Of a stretch of DNA of 54,714 bases, positions 28,554 to 39,743 are shown in pieces. This stretch comes from Scenedesmus sp. ARA3 (Eukaryota; Chlorophyta; Chlorophyceae; Sphaeropleales; Scenedesmaceae). The notes beneath the pieces were generated by a model. It worked only from the letters and a program-made list of their open reading frames with translations, was not told the DNA's origin and ran no database searches. Where the stretch lies: positions 55,953 to 110,666 of the forward strand of contig RWJK01001792.1 of the NCBI GenBank assembly GCA_004335835.1. Direction: 5' to 3'. The position numbers and the translations under genes are program-made. Every line of letters begins with the position of its first letter. Positions within the stretch are counted from its first letter, which is position 1.

Positions 28554-31500
28554 TCACACCCAAGTGATCTCCACATCATCAGCAGCAACGACAATCGTAC
28601 CCTTCACGCCACGTGCCCTGGCAGCCCCCGTCACCGCACTGATCACGCTCGTGTCTGCTGCAGCACCCATAACCCTCCTGGGCATTACCACACTCGCCAC
28701 ACCATATGCTGCTGTTGTGGCCTCGGATGTAGCAGTAACCGTCATTGTCAAATCAGGCCGTCCTGGTTTGCGCTTTGTTGTTGTCACTGTGATTTGAACT
28801 GCCGCCCCTGCGACCGGCTCCCCCTGGCGGCTCAGCAGCACGCTAATGGTGGGCCGCACGCTTGCAGGAATGTTGTTATCGTTGACCAGAGGCTGGATGG
28901 TCAAACTGTCGTAGTTTGACTGAGCCAGGACAGCTGCAGCTGCTGCTGCTGTCTCCTCAGCGCCAGCAAAAGCAGCGGCAGCCGCACCACCAGAAAAGGC
29001 TGAAGGGATAGCTGTGGTGGTTAGGGAGGGCTTGCACTGGTAGTACCACTCGCTGCTGCGCATACAGGCCGCACCCGACAAGCAGCAGTAGCCCTGCAGC
29101 AGCAGCAGCACACATCAAAGCAACGTTAGAGCTGCCGTCATTCGTCAATCGCAAGCACAACGTGAATCTGGAGGCAACATGCCTGCTGAGCTCGACACGC
29201 TGGATTCTGCAAGTGATCAACAGGGCTGCGCTGATAACCGCCCAGTTTGCGCCAGCTATCTCTCAGTTGATACGTCTCGTCTGCGCCGCAACCACACACG
29301 CATGGATGGCAGCAGTGGCTGCCCAACTCACCGCCCACTGAGCATCCAGGCACTTGCCAGCAGCAGCCACGTCATGGTCAAACAAGTGTTGTTGAACATG
29401 TCAGCAACGGCAGCAGCTGTGCCACTCACCGCCCACTGGGAGTCCAGGCACTTGTCAGCAGCAGCCACATCAGGAGGGCAGCCGCTCCCGCCTCCACATG
29501 CAGCCCACAGCGGCAGCGGCTTACTGCAGCTGCCGCCTGGTGGGGGCGGGGTGGGTGAGGGAGGCGGCTGCGGCGCGGACTTGTCTTGACTGCACATCCT
29601 GCAAGCCGGAACAGTAAATAGTAGTTGCACATATAGCAGTTAGCAGTTTGATGTGACGATGGGACGGCTGTGGTGCTGACTTGTCTTGACTGCACATCCT
29701 GCAAGCCGGAGAGGTGGCAGCACATGCAGCAGGTCAAAGACGGGCTGCGGCGACAGCGATAGTGTACGCCGTGCCACGAGTCAGCAGCAGCAGTGCGTGC
29801 ATGTGCCAACAAATGTTTTTGCCAAAGCATCATGTGTGCACCCTGCAGCATGTCCAGCGAAGGGATTCATCACAGCACAAGCACGACAACCTCACGCACC
29901 ACAAGCAAAAACACAGGCAGCTCAACTTGCAGGCGCCTGCTGCATGAATCGCCACACTTACCAATACCAAGCATTGTCGCGTGTGCACTTGAGCCCGCTC
30001 GCACAGCACGTCCCTGCCCACGGCGCATTTGCGCAGCCCGCGCAGCCCACACAGCTACAGCTCTGCTGCCGCTCCATTGGGGCGCGGGGCCGATGGCGTT
30101 GATGCTATGGCTTGATGGATAACATGATGATGATGACAGCTACAGCTCAACACCCAACTACTCAGCAGATCACTCACCCAGTACCATGCGTTGTCGCGTG
30201 TGCACTTCAAGCCGCTTGCGCAGCACATCCCAGCAACACAGCAAAGACATCAGAGCATGCAGCAAGCGCCTGCTATCTTTACATTGACTCACCAGTACCA
30301 TGCGTTGTCCCGTGTGCACTTCAAGCCGCTCACGCAGCGCGTCCCCGCCCACGGTGCATCCCCGCAGCCCCCTCAGCCCACACAGCTACAGCTTAATAGC
30401 CAACTACTCAGCAGTTCACTCACCAGTACCCTGCGTTGTCGCGAGTGCACTTCAAGCCGCTTGCGCAGCACATCCCAGCAACACAGCAAAGCAGCCACAG
30501 CATGCAGCATGCACCTGCTGTCTGTACATTAACTCACCAGTACCAGGCGTTGTCGCGTGTGCACTTGAGCCCGGCCGCGCAGCACGTCCCCGCCCACGGC
30601 GCATCAGCGCAGCTTGCACAGCCGTCCCTGAACCCTCCGCACTGCTGAAAGGCCTGTGCTGTTGTTGTGCAGCCGCCAGATGGTGGCGGCTGAGGAGTAA
30701 CAACAGGCGGGCTGGGAGGGGGGGAGGGTGATGGGGAGGGGTGGGTGATGGTGGGTGATGGGGATGGGGTTGATGGTTTAGGGCTGGGGCTGGGGCTTGG
30801 GGATGGGCTAGGGCTTGGTGATGGAGATGGGGACGGGGATGGGGAGGGGACAGGTGGTGGGGATGGCTGGGGGGTGACTGGGCCTGTAGCAGTGAGCAGC
30901 AAAAGGGGTGGACACAGTAGGTGACGGTACAAGGGTGACCAGGGGCCAATTGCAGCAAGCAGCAAGCAGCACAGGATAATAGGCTCAGACTGGTCAGGAC
31001 CCCAGTCTTGATACTGCATGATGCATTGGTGCTTTGGCTTACAGCGCACCAGCAGCCCGGCCTGCTACCGACACACAATCAGCCGTCTCTGCATCCAACA
31101 CCCCACAGTTGGTCTCCCTCACCCCACTGCACTAAACCTAAACCTCAAGCCTCACTCACCAGCGCCGCACGCTGCCAGCTGTCCAGCAGCAGCATACTGC
31201 GCCAGGCCAGCAGCAGCACCAGTGAAGCCTGCATTGTAATCCAGCGCCACCTCACTGCGCTGGTAGTCAGGCCGCAGGTCTGGGTAGTTGTCAGACTGAT
31301 CGGGCCCTCCCACGATTGCTCCTGTGATGGTGATGAGCGCTGCATGGCTGTTGAAGAAGTTGGCAGAGGTGCAGCAGCCGCCAGCACCGACACCTGCGGC
31401 AGCAGCAGCAGCAGCAGCAGCAGCAGTGTGGACGTAGTGTTTGCTGTTGGTAGCATTGCACAGTGTGTCAAGCACATGCTTGGTTGCCTGCACTGATCTA

Positions 31501-31726
31501 GTCACAGGACACACACACAGCTGCCATGCACTGTGTGCCAGGCCATGTCACATGGTATATAGATAGTAGATACATAGAGAGTATCTCACCTTGCTCTCCT
31601 GCGCAGCAGGTGCCGCCATCGCTGGGGCTGCAGGGCTCGCTGTAGCGGGCGCTGCATGCCGACTGGCGGTGGTGTGGGCGCTGCGGCTGGCTGGGGCCGT
31701 AGCCAAGCACGTAGCTCTTGCCTGTT

Positions 31727-31819
<93 letters not shown>

Positions 31820-34800
31820 GCGGAGGTGGCAACAGCAGCAGCAGCGGCAGCAAGGGCATGAGTGGCAGCAGCACACCGTGCAGTCAAGTGTAACAGTGCA
31901 TGATGGGGTGCCTTGCATGACCGGGCTGATGGCAGAAGCTTGTGTGAAAGAACCGAGTGATGAAGCCAGAGTTGGCTGCGGCTGCCACATTGACTTTCAA
32001 GGTTCAGCCGTACAAAGCAGGTACATAGCTGAGGCAGTGCATTCTGAGAGCAGCTTTATTGCAACAAGTGCTGCTCGCACCTGTGCCGGGCAGGGAGCCT
32101 GTGATGTAGCGCATCTGCATGCGCGTCCAGCAGATGTGCTTCTGCCTGTTGCCTGGCTCAGCGTACTTGCCCATCAGCGCAGCGATGAACATCATGTTGC
32201 CGGTGTTGCGCAGCGTGCCCCTGCAGCAGCAGCAGCAGCAGCAGCCAAAACCATTAAACATCACCTGGACAGACAAACATGCGCACAATAGTAGACTGCA
32301 CGCCACATGCGACCTTGAATTATTGCGTGACAGCGGTCCACTGGCACAACACATCCATCGGCGCGGTCCCTCCCAAACCACTGCCTCAGGCCAGGCCATT
32401 GAGGTAGCAGCACACCTATAAGTAACAAGTAACAATTCGAATAGTAACATTGCTGCGGCGTTACCCACCAGTCGCTGTAGTAGGCCAGGCCCTTGGGGGT
32501 GTAGCACACAGCAGAGTAGGCGGGCTTGGGGCAGGCGCTGCTGGTGTCCTGCAAGGCGACAGCACAGTAGCACACACACGTCAGACACAATGCTAAAACA
32601 CCACTCCGCATTGAATCACATATCAGCTGCCGTGCGGCCCAACACACCTGTATGCTGCTGCTGCGCCACCCCTGCAACTTCAAGTTGCAGGCTGCAAGGC
32701 ACGGTTGCATGCTGCTGCAACTTCATGCACTACGCCTGCAAGTCATGGTTGCATGCTGCTGCAGCGCCACCTCTGCAAGAAACACAGCCACCTCAAAGCC
32801 TTTCATGTGATGCTTGTCATGCCAAACAAGCCGGACGAAGTAACACATGGCATTCGACCCCATACCTCTCACTTTGCGAGCAGGCCGGTCTCCAGGTAAG
32901 CCTTGGCAGCAGGCTAGCATGCGGTGCTTGTCATTTCACATATGTAACACATTCTGTTCAACACGCGGCGTCCCACTCCCGCAGGCTGTTTTCCAGATAG
33001 GCCCTGGCAGCAGGTGCCTGCAGGCCCATGCTGGAATGCGGTGCTTGTCTTTTCAAACGAAGTAGCACATGACCCCGTACCTCCCACTTTGCCAGCAGGC
33101 CGGTCTCCAGGTAGGCCCTTGCAGCAGGCTAGCATGCGGTACTCGTTACTTTTGTAACATAACACATGCTTTTTCACCACGTACCTCCCACTTTGCCAGC
33201 AGCCCAGTCTCCAAGTAGGCCCTGGCAGCAGGTGCCTGCAGCCCCATGCTGGCCATGAGCACAGCAGCACCAGGCAGCACACTGTCCCAGTCATTGCCCA
33301 GGCTGTACTGGAAGCCTCCGGTGACAGCATCAGTGAAGTACTTCTCTGCAGGCAGTACACACAAAGGCAGTACAGTCGAGGCCAGTGCAGCAGCAGTACA
33401 CTGTCACAGTCGTTGCCTAAGCGTGTATTGGAAGCCTCCAGTAACGGCATCAGTGAAGTACTTCTCTGCAGGCAGTACAAATGGTGCAGTGATGAAGGCA
33501 GTACAGTATAATTCGGCACAGCAGCACCAGGCAGCACACTGTCCCAGCCGTTGCTCAGGCTGTACTGGAAGCCCCCAGTGACAGCATCAGTGAAGTACTT
33601 ATCTGCAGGCAATACAAAGTATTTGCAGTGGCAACAGCAATACAGTCAGGGCTAGCACAGGAGCCAGCAGTGCTGAGCAGGAAGCACCCACTGTCTGCAA
33701 ATTGCCTTGTCAACCAGGAACTGTGGCACTCAACATCACGGTTGCCGCCAGCGTAGCCATTGTGCGCTTCACACCAAAAGTAGTAATTGATATTGCAAAC
33801 GATCACTCCGACAGTTCGTGCACTCACCTGCTTTTGCGCAATAGGAGGCATCGTACTTGCACATCCAGGCTGCCGCCCAGGCCAGGTGGGCCAGGTAGCC
33901 GTTGGATGCATACGTGACGTAGGCCTGGAACACACCCGGTGGCGTCACCCAGCTGCAGTCGCACAAGAACATCGACAGAGTACATATCAGATGCGTCGAC
34001 AACAGCAAACGCATTGCAAAATGCAAGTCGAGTACATCAAAGGTGTGTGTGCCAGTGATGCCAGCAACTGCAACGCCTACAAGAACAGCAACATGGCGGC
34101 CTCCAGATGCATGTTACACAGCTGACGGCTGCCGCTTCAGCCTCAGCAGTGCTCAGAAGCACGCAAATACAAGCATGTGCTGCTGCTTGCTGCCTGCCAT
34201 CCCTGCAACTCACTTGCTCTTGTAGGCCTCCGCAAAGGCAAAGGCCTGCTGCGCGCGCTTGAACAGCACAGCAGCATACGCCGCATCGCTGGCATTCCTG
34301 AACAAACTAGCTGCCGCAGCGAAGGCAGCAGCATACTCTGAGGCCACATCAGCGCCGCCTGTTGCTGCTGTCACGGTGTACACCTGGCGCGTTTTCGTGT
34401 CGTGCTCGGGGCGCCCAAAGTAGCTGTGGTCGCTGCTGTCAGCGAGCTGTACAGGCGGATGTACAGGCGAGCAGGCAAGCAGCAGCACCAACAGCAGCAG
34501 CAGCAGCAGCAGCAGCGAGAAGTCAAGCACCCAATGCAGCTGTGGTTGCCGCTGTCGGGGAGCACACACGTGCCAGCATTGTAGCTGGCCTAAGCTGAGG
34601 CACGGAATAGACAAAGCCCATGGACTTGGAGGTAATCCTGAGTGCTGAGTGATGCCTGTGAGCTTCAGCCAGATGCATGGCTCCAATCTGAAGATACATC
34701 ATTAATCACGTTGTGTCACATGCATCTGGCTGAAGTTCACAGGCATCGCTCAGCACTCAGCATTACCTCCAAGCTGTGCCAGGGCTTCTTAGAAGTGTCA

Positions 34801-36006
34801 TTTGCAAGCACACCACGCAGCCCACCATGGCTAGCAGCAAGCCTCACCTGGCCCACAAACACGTTGGCTGAGGGTGTGTCTGATGCAGTCACATGCGCCT
34901 TCATCAGCCAGTCAGTGCCCCACCTGCACCAGCAACAACAACAGCAATGCCAGCAGCAGCATTATTAGCTGGGGTGCTGCGCCTGCATTTGTTTTTTGCT
35001 GCTGTGGCTGTGCAGCGTATGCGGACAGCAGCTGCCTGTGACGCCGTGGACGCATAGTATGCCATAGCATTACAGCAATGTGCTGCCGCCACCGCACAGA
35101 GACACCCACAGATGCTCTTGTAGGAATTGCTGGCCTGCTGGCGTACTAGCGGAGTGTGTGCGTGGCACTGATACAAAGATGTAGTAGCACCACACACTTG
35201 GCAATAGCTGCATCAACCTGAAATGCATACTGCAGCTCCTGCTGCGGAGCTGCGTGCAGCAGCAGGTGCCAGGCGCTCACCTGATCGCATTCAGTGCACT
35301 AAACACGTGTGTAAGGCAGCTGGCCGGCTGCATCGTAGGCAGGCCTGAGCTCCATGGCACTCCAAGCAGTTGCTATCACGGTGCTGTGCATCATACGTTG
35401 TTGGCTCTTTGCTCACCTGATCACGTTGCTCACCTGATCACGTTGCTCACCTGATCACGTTGCTCACCTGATCACGTTCAGAGCGTAGGGCAGCTGGCCG
35501 GCTGCATCATAGGCAGGCCTAAAGCCCACCAAGCAGTTGCTATGGCAGTGCTGTCTAAAGTCATTTTTTTGCTCACCTGATCACGTACAGAGCGTAGGGC
35601 AGCTGGCCGGCCGCATCATAGGCGGGCCTGAACTCCAAGGCACTCCACGCAAGGTTGGCCAGCGCCCAGCCGAGCGGCAGCGGGCACTTCAGGTAGTCTG
35701 CAGCACAGCACATGCGGCACACATGACGCAGATAAGTTGTAGACTTACACCGCCGCGCTAACATAACATAACAGCTTTAGCAGCAGCAGCCCGCCGCCCG
35801 CCTGGGCCTGCAGAGAGCCTACAGTACTGGCGCTTTGGTTGCAGCATCTTGCACTACGCCCTCTGATGGTGCTGGGAAGTGCACTGGTATCAGCTTACAG
35901 AGTAAGGCAGCTGTGCCAGTGGCACGTGATTGGCCCACTGCTACAGTACTGCAGTAGCTGATGACAGCTCTTCTGTGGGTGCAGCACGTGCACACAGCAC
36001 TGGAAC

Positions 36007-36061
<55 letters not shown>

Positions 36062-36714
36062 GGCTGCCTGAACCCCACCCACCGCCAGCATCGTAAAACC
36101 CTCCAGCCAGGTCTTTGTTGATGGGTGCCCCATCATTCAGGTGGCCACTCTTTTTCCAGCCGCCTGGCTTGCTGGCCAGCAGTCTGTTCCAGGCTGGCAG
36201 GCTGCCGCTCATCTGGCCCTCATAGAAGAGGAAGCTATTGCCTAGCAGCACGCTGTAGTCGTCCTCTGCTTGTGCCTGCAAACAGGGAGGTATATGTGTA
36301 TATAGTAACATATAAACATATATGTTGCTGTGTGAGCAAGTAGGGTATGTGTGAGCCAAGAAGCAACAGCAGCAGCTGCCGCAGCAGGAGTCTGGTGCAG
36401 GTGCAGCTTGCAAGACGCATGCAGCATCAGCTTGCAGCAACTACAGGTGTTTAACCACGTATCTGTACGTTATCAAACGTCTGCTGAATCGCGACTTGGA
36501 ATGCTAAGTTCTTCCTGGGTGAACTTGCTACACCAGACTGTTAACAGGAGGTGACTGAACATGCATCAGCCGGCACCGCGCAAGGCAAACGAGAGCCGAA
36601 CATATCAAAATAAAATAGTAATATATGGTTCTAGTACGTTAGGCATGTACTCACCGATCCAAACGCAAGGAGCAGCAGCATAAACGCTGCTGCGTATTTC
36701 GGTGTTGTATTCAT
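28554..36714 (-). CDS. GH9 endoglucanase with two CBM1-like modules, secreted
   Basis: GH9 enzymes cleave beta-1,4-glucan with inversion. Fourteen minus-strand exons give 869 aa: 36655-36714, 36083-36275, 35577-35697, 34848-34923, 34214-34446, 33828-33952, 33185-33345, 32469-32548, 32081-32220, 31590-31721, 31160-31393, 30538-30883, 29430-29598, 28554-29093. A signal peptide (MNTTPKYAAAFMLLLLAFGS) is followed by the GH9 landmarks DLAGGFYDAGDYLKC, WGTDWLMKAH, QPQRPHHRQSAC, and GGPDQSDNYPDLRP then SEVALDYNAGF with the expected catalytic Asp and Glu. A Pro-Ser linker leads to a CBM1-like module (FQQCGGFRDGCASC ... KCTRDNAWYWMC), a second linker and a second module (ACGGGSGCPPD ... YCCLSGAACMRSSEWYYQC), then a 150-residue tail of unknown kind. 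Roles in cellulose use or wall remodelling are plausible. Exon-edge copies flank many exons. Confidence 0.93.
29318..29360 (-). repeat. Partial copy of GH9 exon 13, 3' end plus donor
   Basis: In gene sense the block gtggctgctgctggcaagtg...cagtgggcg then gtgag follows the intact exon end (29430) by 104 bp. Confidence 0.85.
29662..29715 (-). repeat. Partial copy of GH9 exon 13, 5' end with acceptor
   Basis: In gene sense the acceptor cttgcag and gatgtgcagtcaagacaag occur about 110 bp upstream of the intact exon start at 29598. Exon 13 thus has a 5' copy before it and a 3' copy after it. Confidence 0.85.
29945..30500 (-). repeat. Four partial copies of the GH9 CBM1 exon (12), 3' end plus donor
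   Basis: Downstream in gene sense of the donor at 30538, the block encoding TCC-GLKCTRDNA-YW with a gt donor recurs with edges near 30425, 30295, 30175 and 29948. The last (furthest) copy reads CANAPWAGTCCASGLKCTRD and is nearly as well conserved as the original; its donor is gtaagtg. Spacing is about 115-230 bp. Confidence 0.9.
30722..30850 (-). repeat. GGGGAT/GGGCTG hexamer repeat encoding the Pro-Ser linker
   Basis: Reading the minus strand, the degenerate hexamers encode alternating Pro-Ser between the GH9 domain and the first CBM1-like module, a usual linker type for modular cellulases. Confidence 0.85.
31726..31818. repeat. Longest intact CAG/CTG tract of the window
   Basis: About 30 CAG units on the plus strand, CTG in GH9 sense, ending a few bases before the exon 10 acceptor at 31722. 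Confidence 0.95.
32865..33135 (-). repeat. Three partial copies of GH9 exon 7, 3' end plus donor
   Basis: The exon 7 end (AYLETGLLAKWE then gtacgtgg, donor below 33185) recurs in gene sense near 33079-33130, 32975-33030 and 32865-32920, about 110 bp apart. The nearest copy is almost exact with a gtacgg donor; the others have altered codons and donors. Confidence 0.9.
33410..33605 (-). repeat. Two partial copies of GH9 exon 7, 5' end with acceptors
   Basis: In gene order, copies starting at about 33602 (DKYFTDAVTGGFQYSLSNGW) and 33468 (EKYFTDAVTGGFQYTLRQRL) precede the intact exon at 33345 (EKYFTDAVTGGFQYSLGNDW). Both have ctgcag acceptors and are 120-135 bp apart. The first fits the phase of exon 6 just as well as the intact exon does. 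Confidence 0.92.
34484..34518. repeat. CAG/CTG run upstream of the GH9 exon 5 acceptor
   Basis: CTG in gene sense, 35-70 bases before the acceptor at 34447. Confidence 0.8.
35278..35410 (-). repeat. Partial copy of GH9 exon 3, 3' end plus donor
   Basis: This is the farther downstream copy of the exon 3 end (real donor at 35576). It includes the sequence for DAAGQLPY, diverged at the donor side (gcactgaatgcgatcag then gtgagc). Confidence 0.85.
35411..35478 (-). repeat. Four exact 17-bp tandem copies of a splice donor
   Basis: The 17-mer gctcacctgatcacgtt occurs four times head to tail (35411, 35428, 35445, 35462). In gene sense each is AACGTGATCAG then GTGAGC, the end of exon 3 with its donor. 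The array closes a partial exon 3 copy (35478-35530). Confidence 0.97.
36006..36062. repeat. CTG/CAG tract after the GH9 exon 2 donor
   Basis: CAG in gene sense, starting about 20 bases after the donor at 36082. Confidence 0.92.
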
Positions 36715-37601
36715 TGTGCGCTCTGTTGCTTGCGCCTCTTGTAAACTCCTCCTGGAACTCTAAAGTTGTAATTGAACCAGCTCTGAAGCACTTTATGATG
36801 TGGCAAACGGCCTTTGCATGTTTGATGCAGCTGCCCGCCCTGAGACTTCCACTTTGTTCTGGCTACGGTACAGGAAAGTCTTATGCTTTGAAGTAGCGCT
36901 CAATTAGCTTAACTACTGCGTATAGTGATGTTTGATGCGGCACACGGCATCTGGGGTGGCAATAGTTTTTCTGGTTGGTACCAGATCGTTTCGTTTGGCG
37001 GCACTGTCAGAACCTGCGTAAACTGACGTCCAGCAGGCCAAGGACTGTCAAAATGTTCGTGAAACTGATTTGAATTGATGTTCGAATGCAAAATCACTCG
37101 AATTCACAGCTAACGTTCGCCTTGCAGAGCCTTACATGGCATAGGATTACTAGGATCTGTCAAATGACAGCCTAGCAGGTGATCGTGAGCAGTGCTGTGC
37201 AGCGTGTTGTCAACCTTTAACACTAAATCATAATATTGAATACAACAGCATAGGCGTTCAAGTCGGCGATTGCACTGCGGCTCAACAGCATCACCCAGCA
37301 GTAGTATTGGCAGCAGCACCAGTGTCAGCAACTTGCAGCAGCATTTTGCGCCGCTGCTGCTTTACATCAACCTCTCCACACTCATGTCCAAGGAACAGTT
37401 ACAACAGCCTTTCTGACACACAACAGCAACACCACACAGCATGCAGCATAGTTATGCCTCCTCAGATTGAAAGATAGGGCGCACCAAGCAGCTTGCAACT
37501 TGCTGTGTGCGCAGTCTTCCAGCAACATCGCAAACCGAAACATGCTGTGCCACACCAGCCTTCTGCACGAACTCACCACAAGAAAAAGAGCAGCCACCTA
37601 G
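36715..37601. other. GH9 promoter and 3' side of the next minus-strand gene
   Basis: No gene was recognised. The left part, AT-richer than its surroundings, is the GH9 upstream region. TTACA at 37362-37366 is a candidate poly(A) signal for the gene ending at 37602. Confidence 0.5.
37362..37366 (-). terminator. Candidate TGTAA poly(A) signal
   Basis: TTACA on the plus strand, about 236 bases past the stop of the minus-strand gene ending at 37602. A second one lies near 37126. Confidence 0.4.
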
Positions 37602-39041
37602 CTAAGCACTGTTGTCAGCAAAGTGTTTCAGCGCCAGCAGCGCCCGCCGTGCTTCTGCTGCCGCTGCTGCAGCAACAGGCTCTCCACAGCCAGCAGCGCT
37701 GCAAGCATCAACAGCACGCTGCAGATAGCTGCCAGCAGCACGCACCACGTCACCAGCAACAGCAGACTGCTGTGCAGTGCTGCTGTACTGCTGCGCTGCT
37801 GCTGCCAGCAGCACCTGCCGCCCTGCAGGAGTGCTCACAAAGCCTGACAGCAGCTGCACTACAAGACAGTCAGCCACAGCAACACTGCCGCCGCAGCTGC
37901 TGCTGCCGCTGCTGGCTCGACTGCTTGTCTTAATGGTACCATCTGCAGCTACTGCAGCACCTGTTTCTCCGGGCACCTCTTCCTTCAGGCACCCTCCTGC
38001 ACCATCACCCTCTGATCGCTGCTGCTGTTGCTGCTGCTGCTGTTGTTGTGACAAGTGAGCGGCATGCTGCTGCAGGTGCAGCAGCAGCTGCTGCAGCAGT
38101 CCGCTATCAGCTGCCGCCTGCCGCAGGGCCCTGCAGCTCTTGGCATTTGCACTCAGGCGGTGCCACCAGCCCATAGCTGGGTCAGCCAACAGCAGCTGCT
38201 CTGCTAGGCAGACAGCAGACTGCTGCGGCTGACTCATCTCCTGCTGCTGCTGCTGTGGGTGCTGTGAGTGATGTTGCTTTTGCAGCAATGGCTGCAGCAA
38301 GACATCGACAAGTGAGCTGCAGAGCTGCTGCGCTGCCTCAGTATCCAAAAAGTGCCACTGCCGGGCCAGTTTTGACAGCCCAACCACCAGCAGCTGCACC
38401 ACACTGCGGGGCCACATGCAGCACCCAGCAGCAGCAGCAGCCCCAGCAGCTGCCGCTGATCCTGTAGCAGTGCGACCTACTGCTGCTGCTGCTGCTGCTG
38501 GAGGTGCCTGCAGGCAGCTGTTATCAGCAGCAGCAGCAGCAGCAGCAGCAAGCAGGGACACCAGCAGCTGTGCCAGCGGCTCGGGATTACAGTCCAGCAG
38601 TTCCGGAGCCAGCTGCTGCAGCAGCAGCTGCTGCGCTGCTGCTGCCGTGTCTGTGCTGGTACTCGCCAGTAGCTGCGGCAGCAGCAGCAGCAGCGGCTGC
38701 CATGCCTGGCAGTTGATGATGCAGAAGCTGGGTATGCTGGGGTGGGTGAGCTGCTGCAGCAGTGAGAGTACAGTGCTGGGGTCCTGCGCTGCCACCTGCA
38801 GTGCCAGGGAGTGCAGTGATAGGCCATCGGCGGTACAATCCAAGTTGAGAAGGTGTTTGATTGTGCAGGTAGGGAATGCTGGAACAACAGTCACGACTGC
38901 AGAGACAAGATGCTGCCATCTGCAGATGAAGTTCAGTGGCGGACGATACAAATAAAACAGGCCAGCCACAATGGCGCGCAAGCACCACCACCTGCACCAC
39001 ACTCCTGGTCCTTGCAGGGATTCATCACTGGCTGCATACAA
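37602..39041 (-). CDS. Unidentified Leu/Ala/Gln-rich, probably helical protein, main exon
   Basis: I do not recognise this gene. A frame open for 479 codons ends at 37602. From about 38896 down it has a protein-like pattern of Leu/Ala helices broken by Gln runs: LHSLALQVAAQDPSTVLSLL, ALRQAAADSGLLQQLLLHLQ, AEARRALLALKHFADNSA. The style resembles the helical part of the MYND protein at 44936-48480, but no MYND finger or other domain is present. The part above about 38900 looks like intron; acceptors ctgcag at 38897 or ttccag at 38879 are likely starts. The coding piece at 39236-39664 may be its first exon, but the phases (0 against a required 1) do not join directly, so an exon may be missing. 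Confidence 0.5.
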   Translation of the reverse strand: MYAASDESLQGPGVWCRWWCLRAIVAGLFYLYRPPLNFICRWQHLVSAVVTVVPAFPTCTIKHLLNLDCTADGLSLHSLALQVAAQDPSTVLSLLQQLTHPSIPSFCIINCQAWQPLLLLLPQLLASTSTDTAAAAQQLLLQQLAPELLDCNPEPLAQLLVSLLAAAAAAAADNSCLQAPPAAAAAAVGRTATGSAAAAGAAAAAGCCMWPRSVVQLLVVGLSKLARQWHFLDTEAAQQLCSSLVDVLLQPLLQKQHHSQHPQQQQQEMSQPQQSAVCLAEQLLLADPAMGWWHRLSANAKSCRALRQAAADSGLLQQLLLHLQQHAAHLSQQQQQQQQQQRSEGDGAGGCLKEEVPGETGAAVAADGTIKTSSRASSGSSSCGGSVAVADCLVVQLLSGFVSTPAGRQVLLAAAAQQYSSTAQQSAVAGDVVRAAGSYLQRAVDACSAAGCGEPVAAAAAAEARRALLALKHFADNSA

Positions 39042-39235
39042 GGCTTGCTGTTACAGCTGTGCCTCACGCTCCCAGCACCACCCCAGCCGCCACAGACTAC
39101 CACACAGAACAGCTGGTGTGTACAGAGACTGCTGCACACAAAGCACCAGTTGCAACCCCACCAGTGCATACATCAGTTGTCTCTATGGTTTAGTGAAAGT
39201 AGTTAAGTAAAGTAAAATGGATGTCTAGGGCTCAC

Positions 39236-39664
39236 CAGTTCTGCCACAAGGTCTTCTACTGCTGGTGCATCAGGTTCGTCATCAAAACTCGCATCATACA
39301 ATTTGAACCAAGAGCCTGCTGCTGCGTCTGCTGTTGCATTGGCTGCTAGCTCCGTGTCACTGCCACTCTCGAAGGAGAGTATTTGAGCTTTGGAGTCTGC
39401 TAGATCGTGCCTGCCCATTGTGTTTGACTGTACTGCAGTTGCTACTGCTGTCTGCTGCTGCTGATCTGGCGCTGTGACAGTCTCTGCACCACAGCTGACC
39501 GGCAGCATGGTGAAGCTTGAGTATTGGGAAATGTCAAACTGATGGAGTAGTGGCAGATTGATGGTTTTCAACGTGCCTGCCCTGCAGGCCAAAACAGTGG
39601 ACAGCAGCAATAGGCTGTGGCTTCCACGGTGTGCAAACGGATGATTGCTCTTGTATTGTTGCAC
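39236..39664 (-). CDS. Probable first exon of the unidentified minus-strand gene
   Basis: An open frame ends at a good donor (GAACTG then gtgagc, exon edge 39236). The sequence SGSDTELAANATADAAAGSW then FKLYDASFDDEPDAPAVEDL looks like a real acidic coding region; the first part (MQQYKSNHPF...) may be intron or leader. It lies head to head with the NMNAT gene starting at 39744. Confidence 0.4.
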
Positions 39665-39743
39665 ACTGTTTTTTCAGCCAGGTCTTGCGAGTGCTACATT
39701 TGGATTGGCTGCTTCGTACGCCTTGAAACCGTGTCATGACACA

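Noticed and set aside
28056..28919. 287-codon plus-strand open frame
   Set aside because: Largely antisense to the last GH9 exon, and the rest is in the convergent spacer; composition is Cys/His-rich and unlike a protein.
31726..31818. Coding poly-Gln/Ser/Ala protein from the CAG tract
   Set aside because: The tract lies in a GH9 intron; frames there have no support outside the repeat.
37777..38955. Plus-strand open frames over the unidentified gene
   Set aside because: Antisense reading of the Gln/Leu-rich exon; products are Cys/Ser/Ala repeats.
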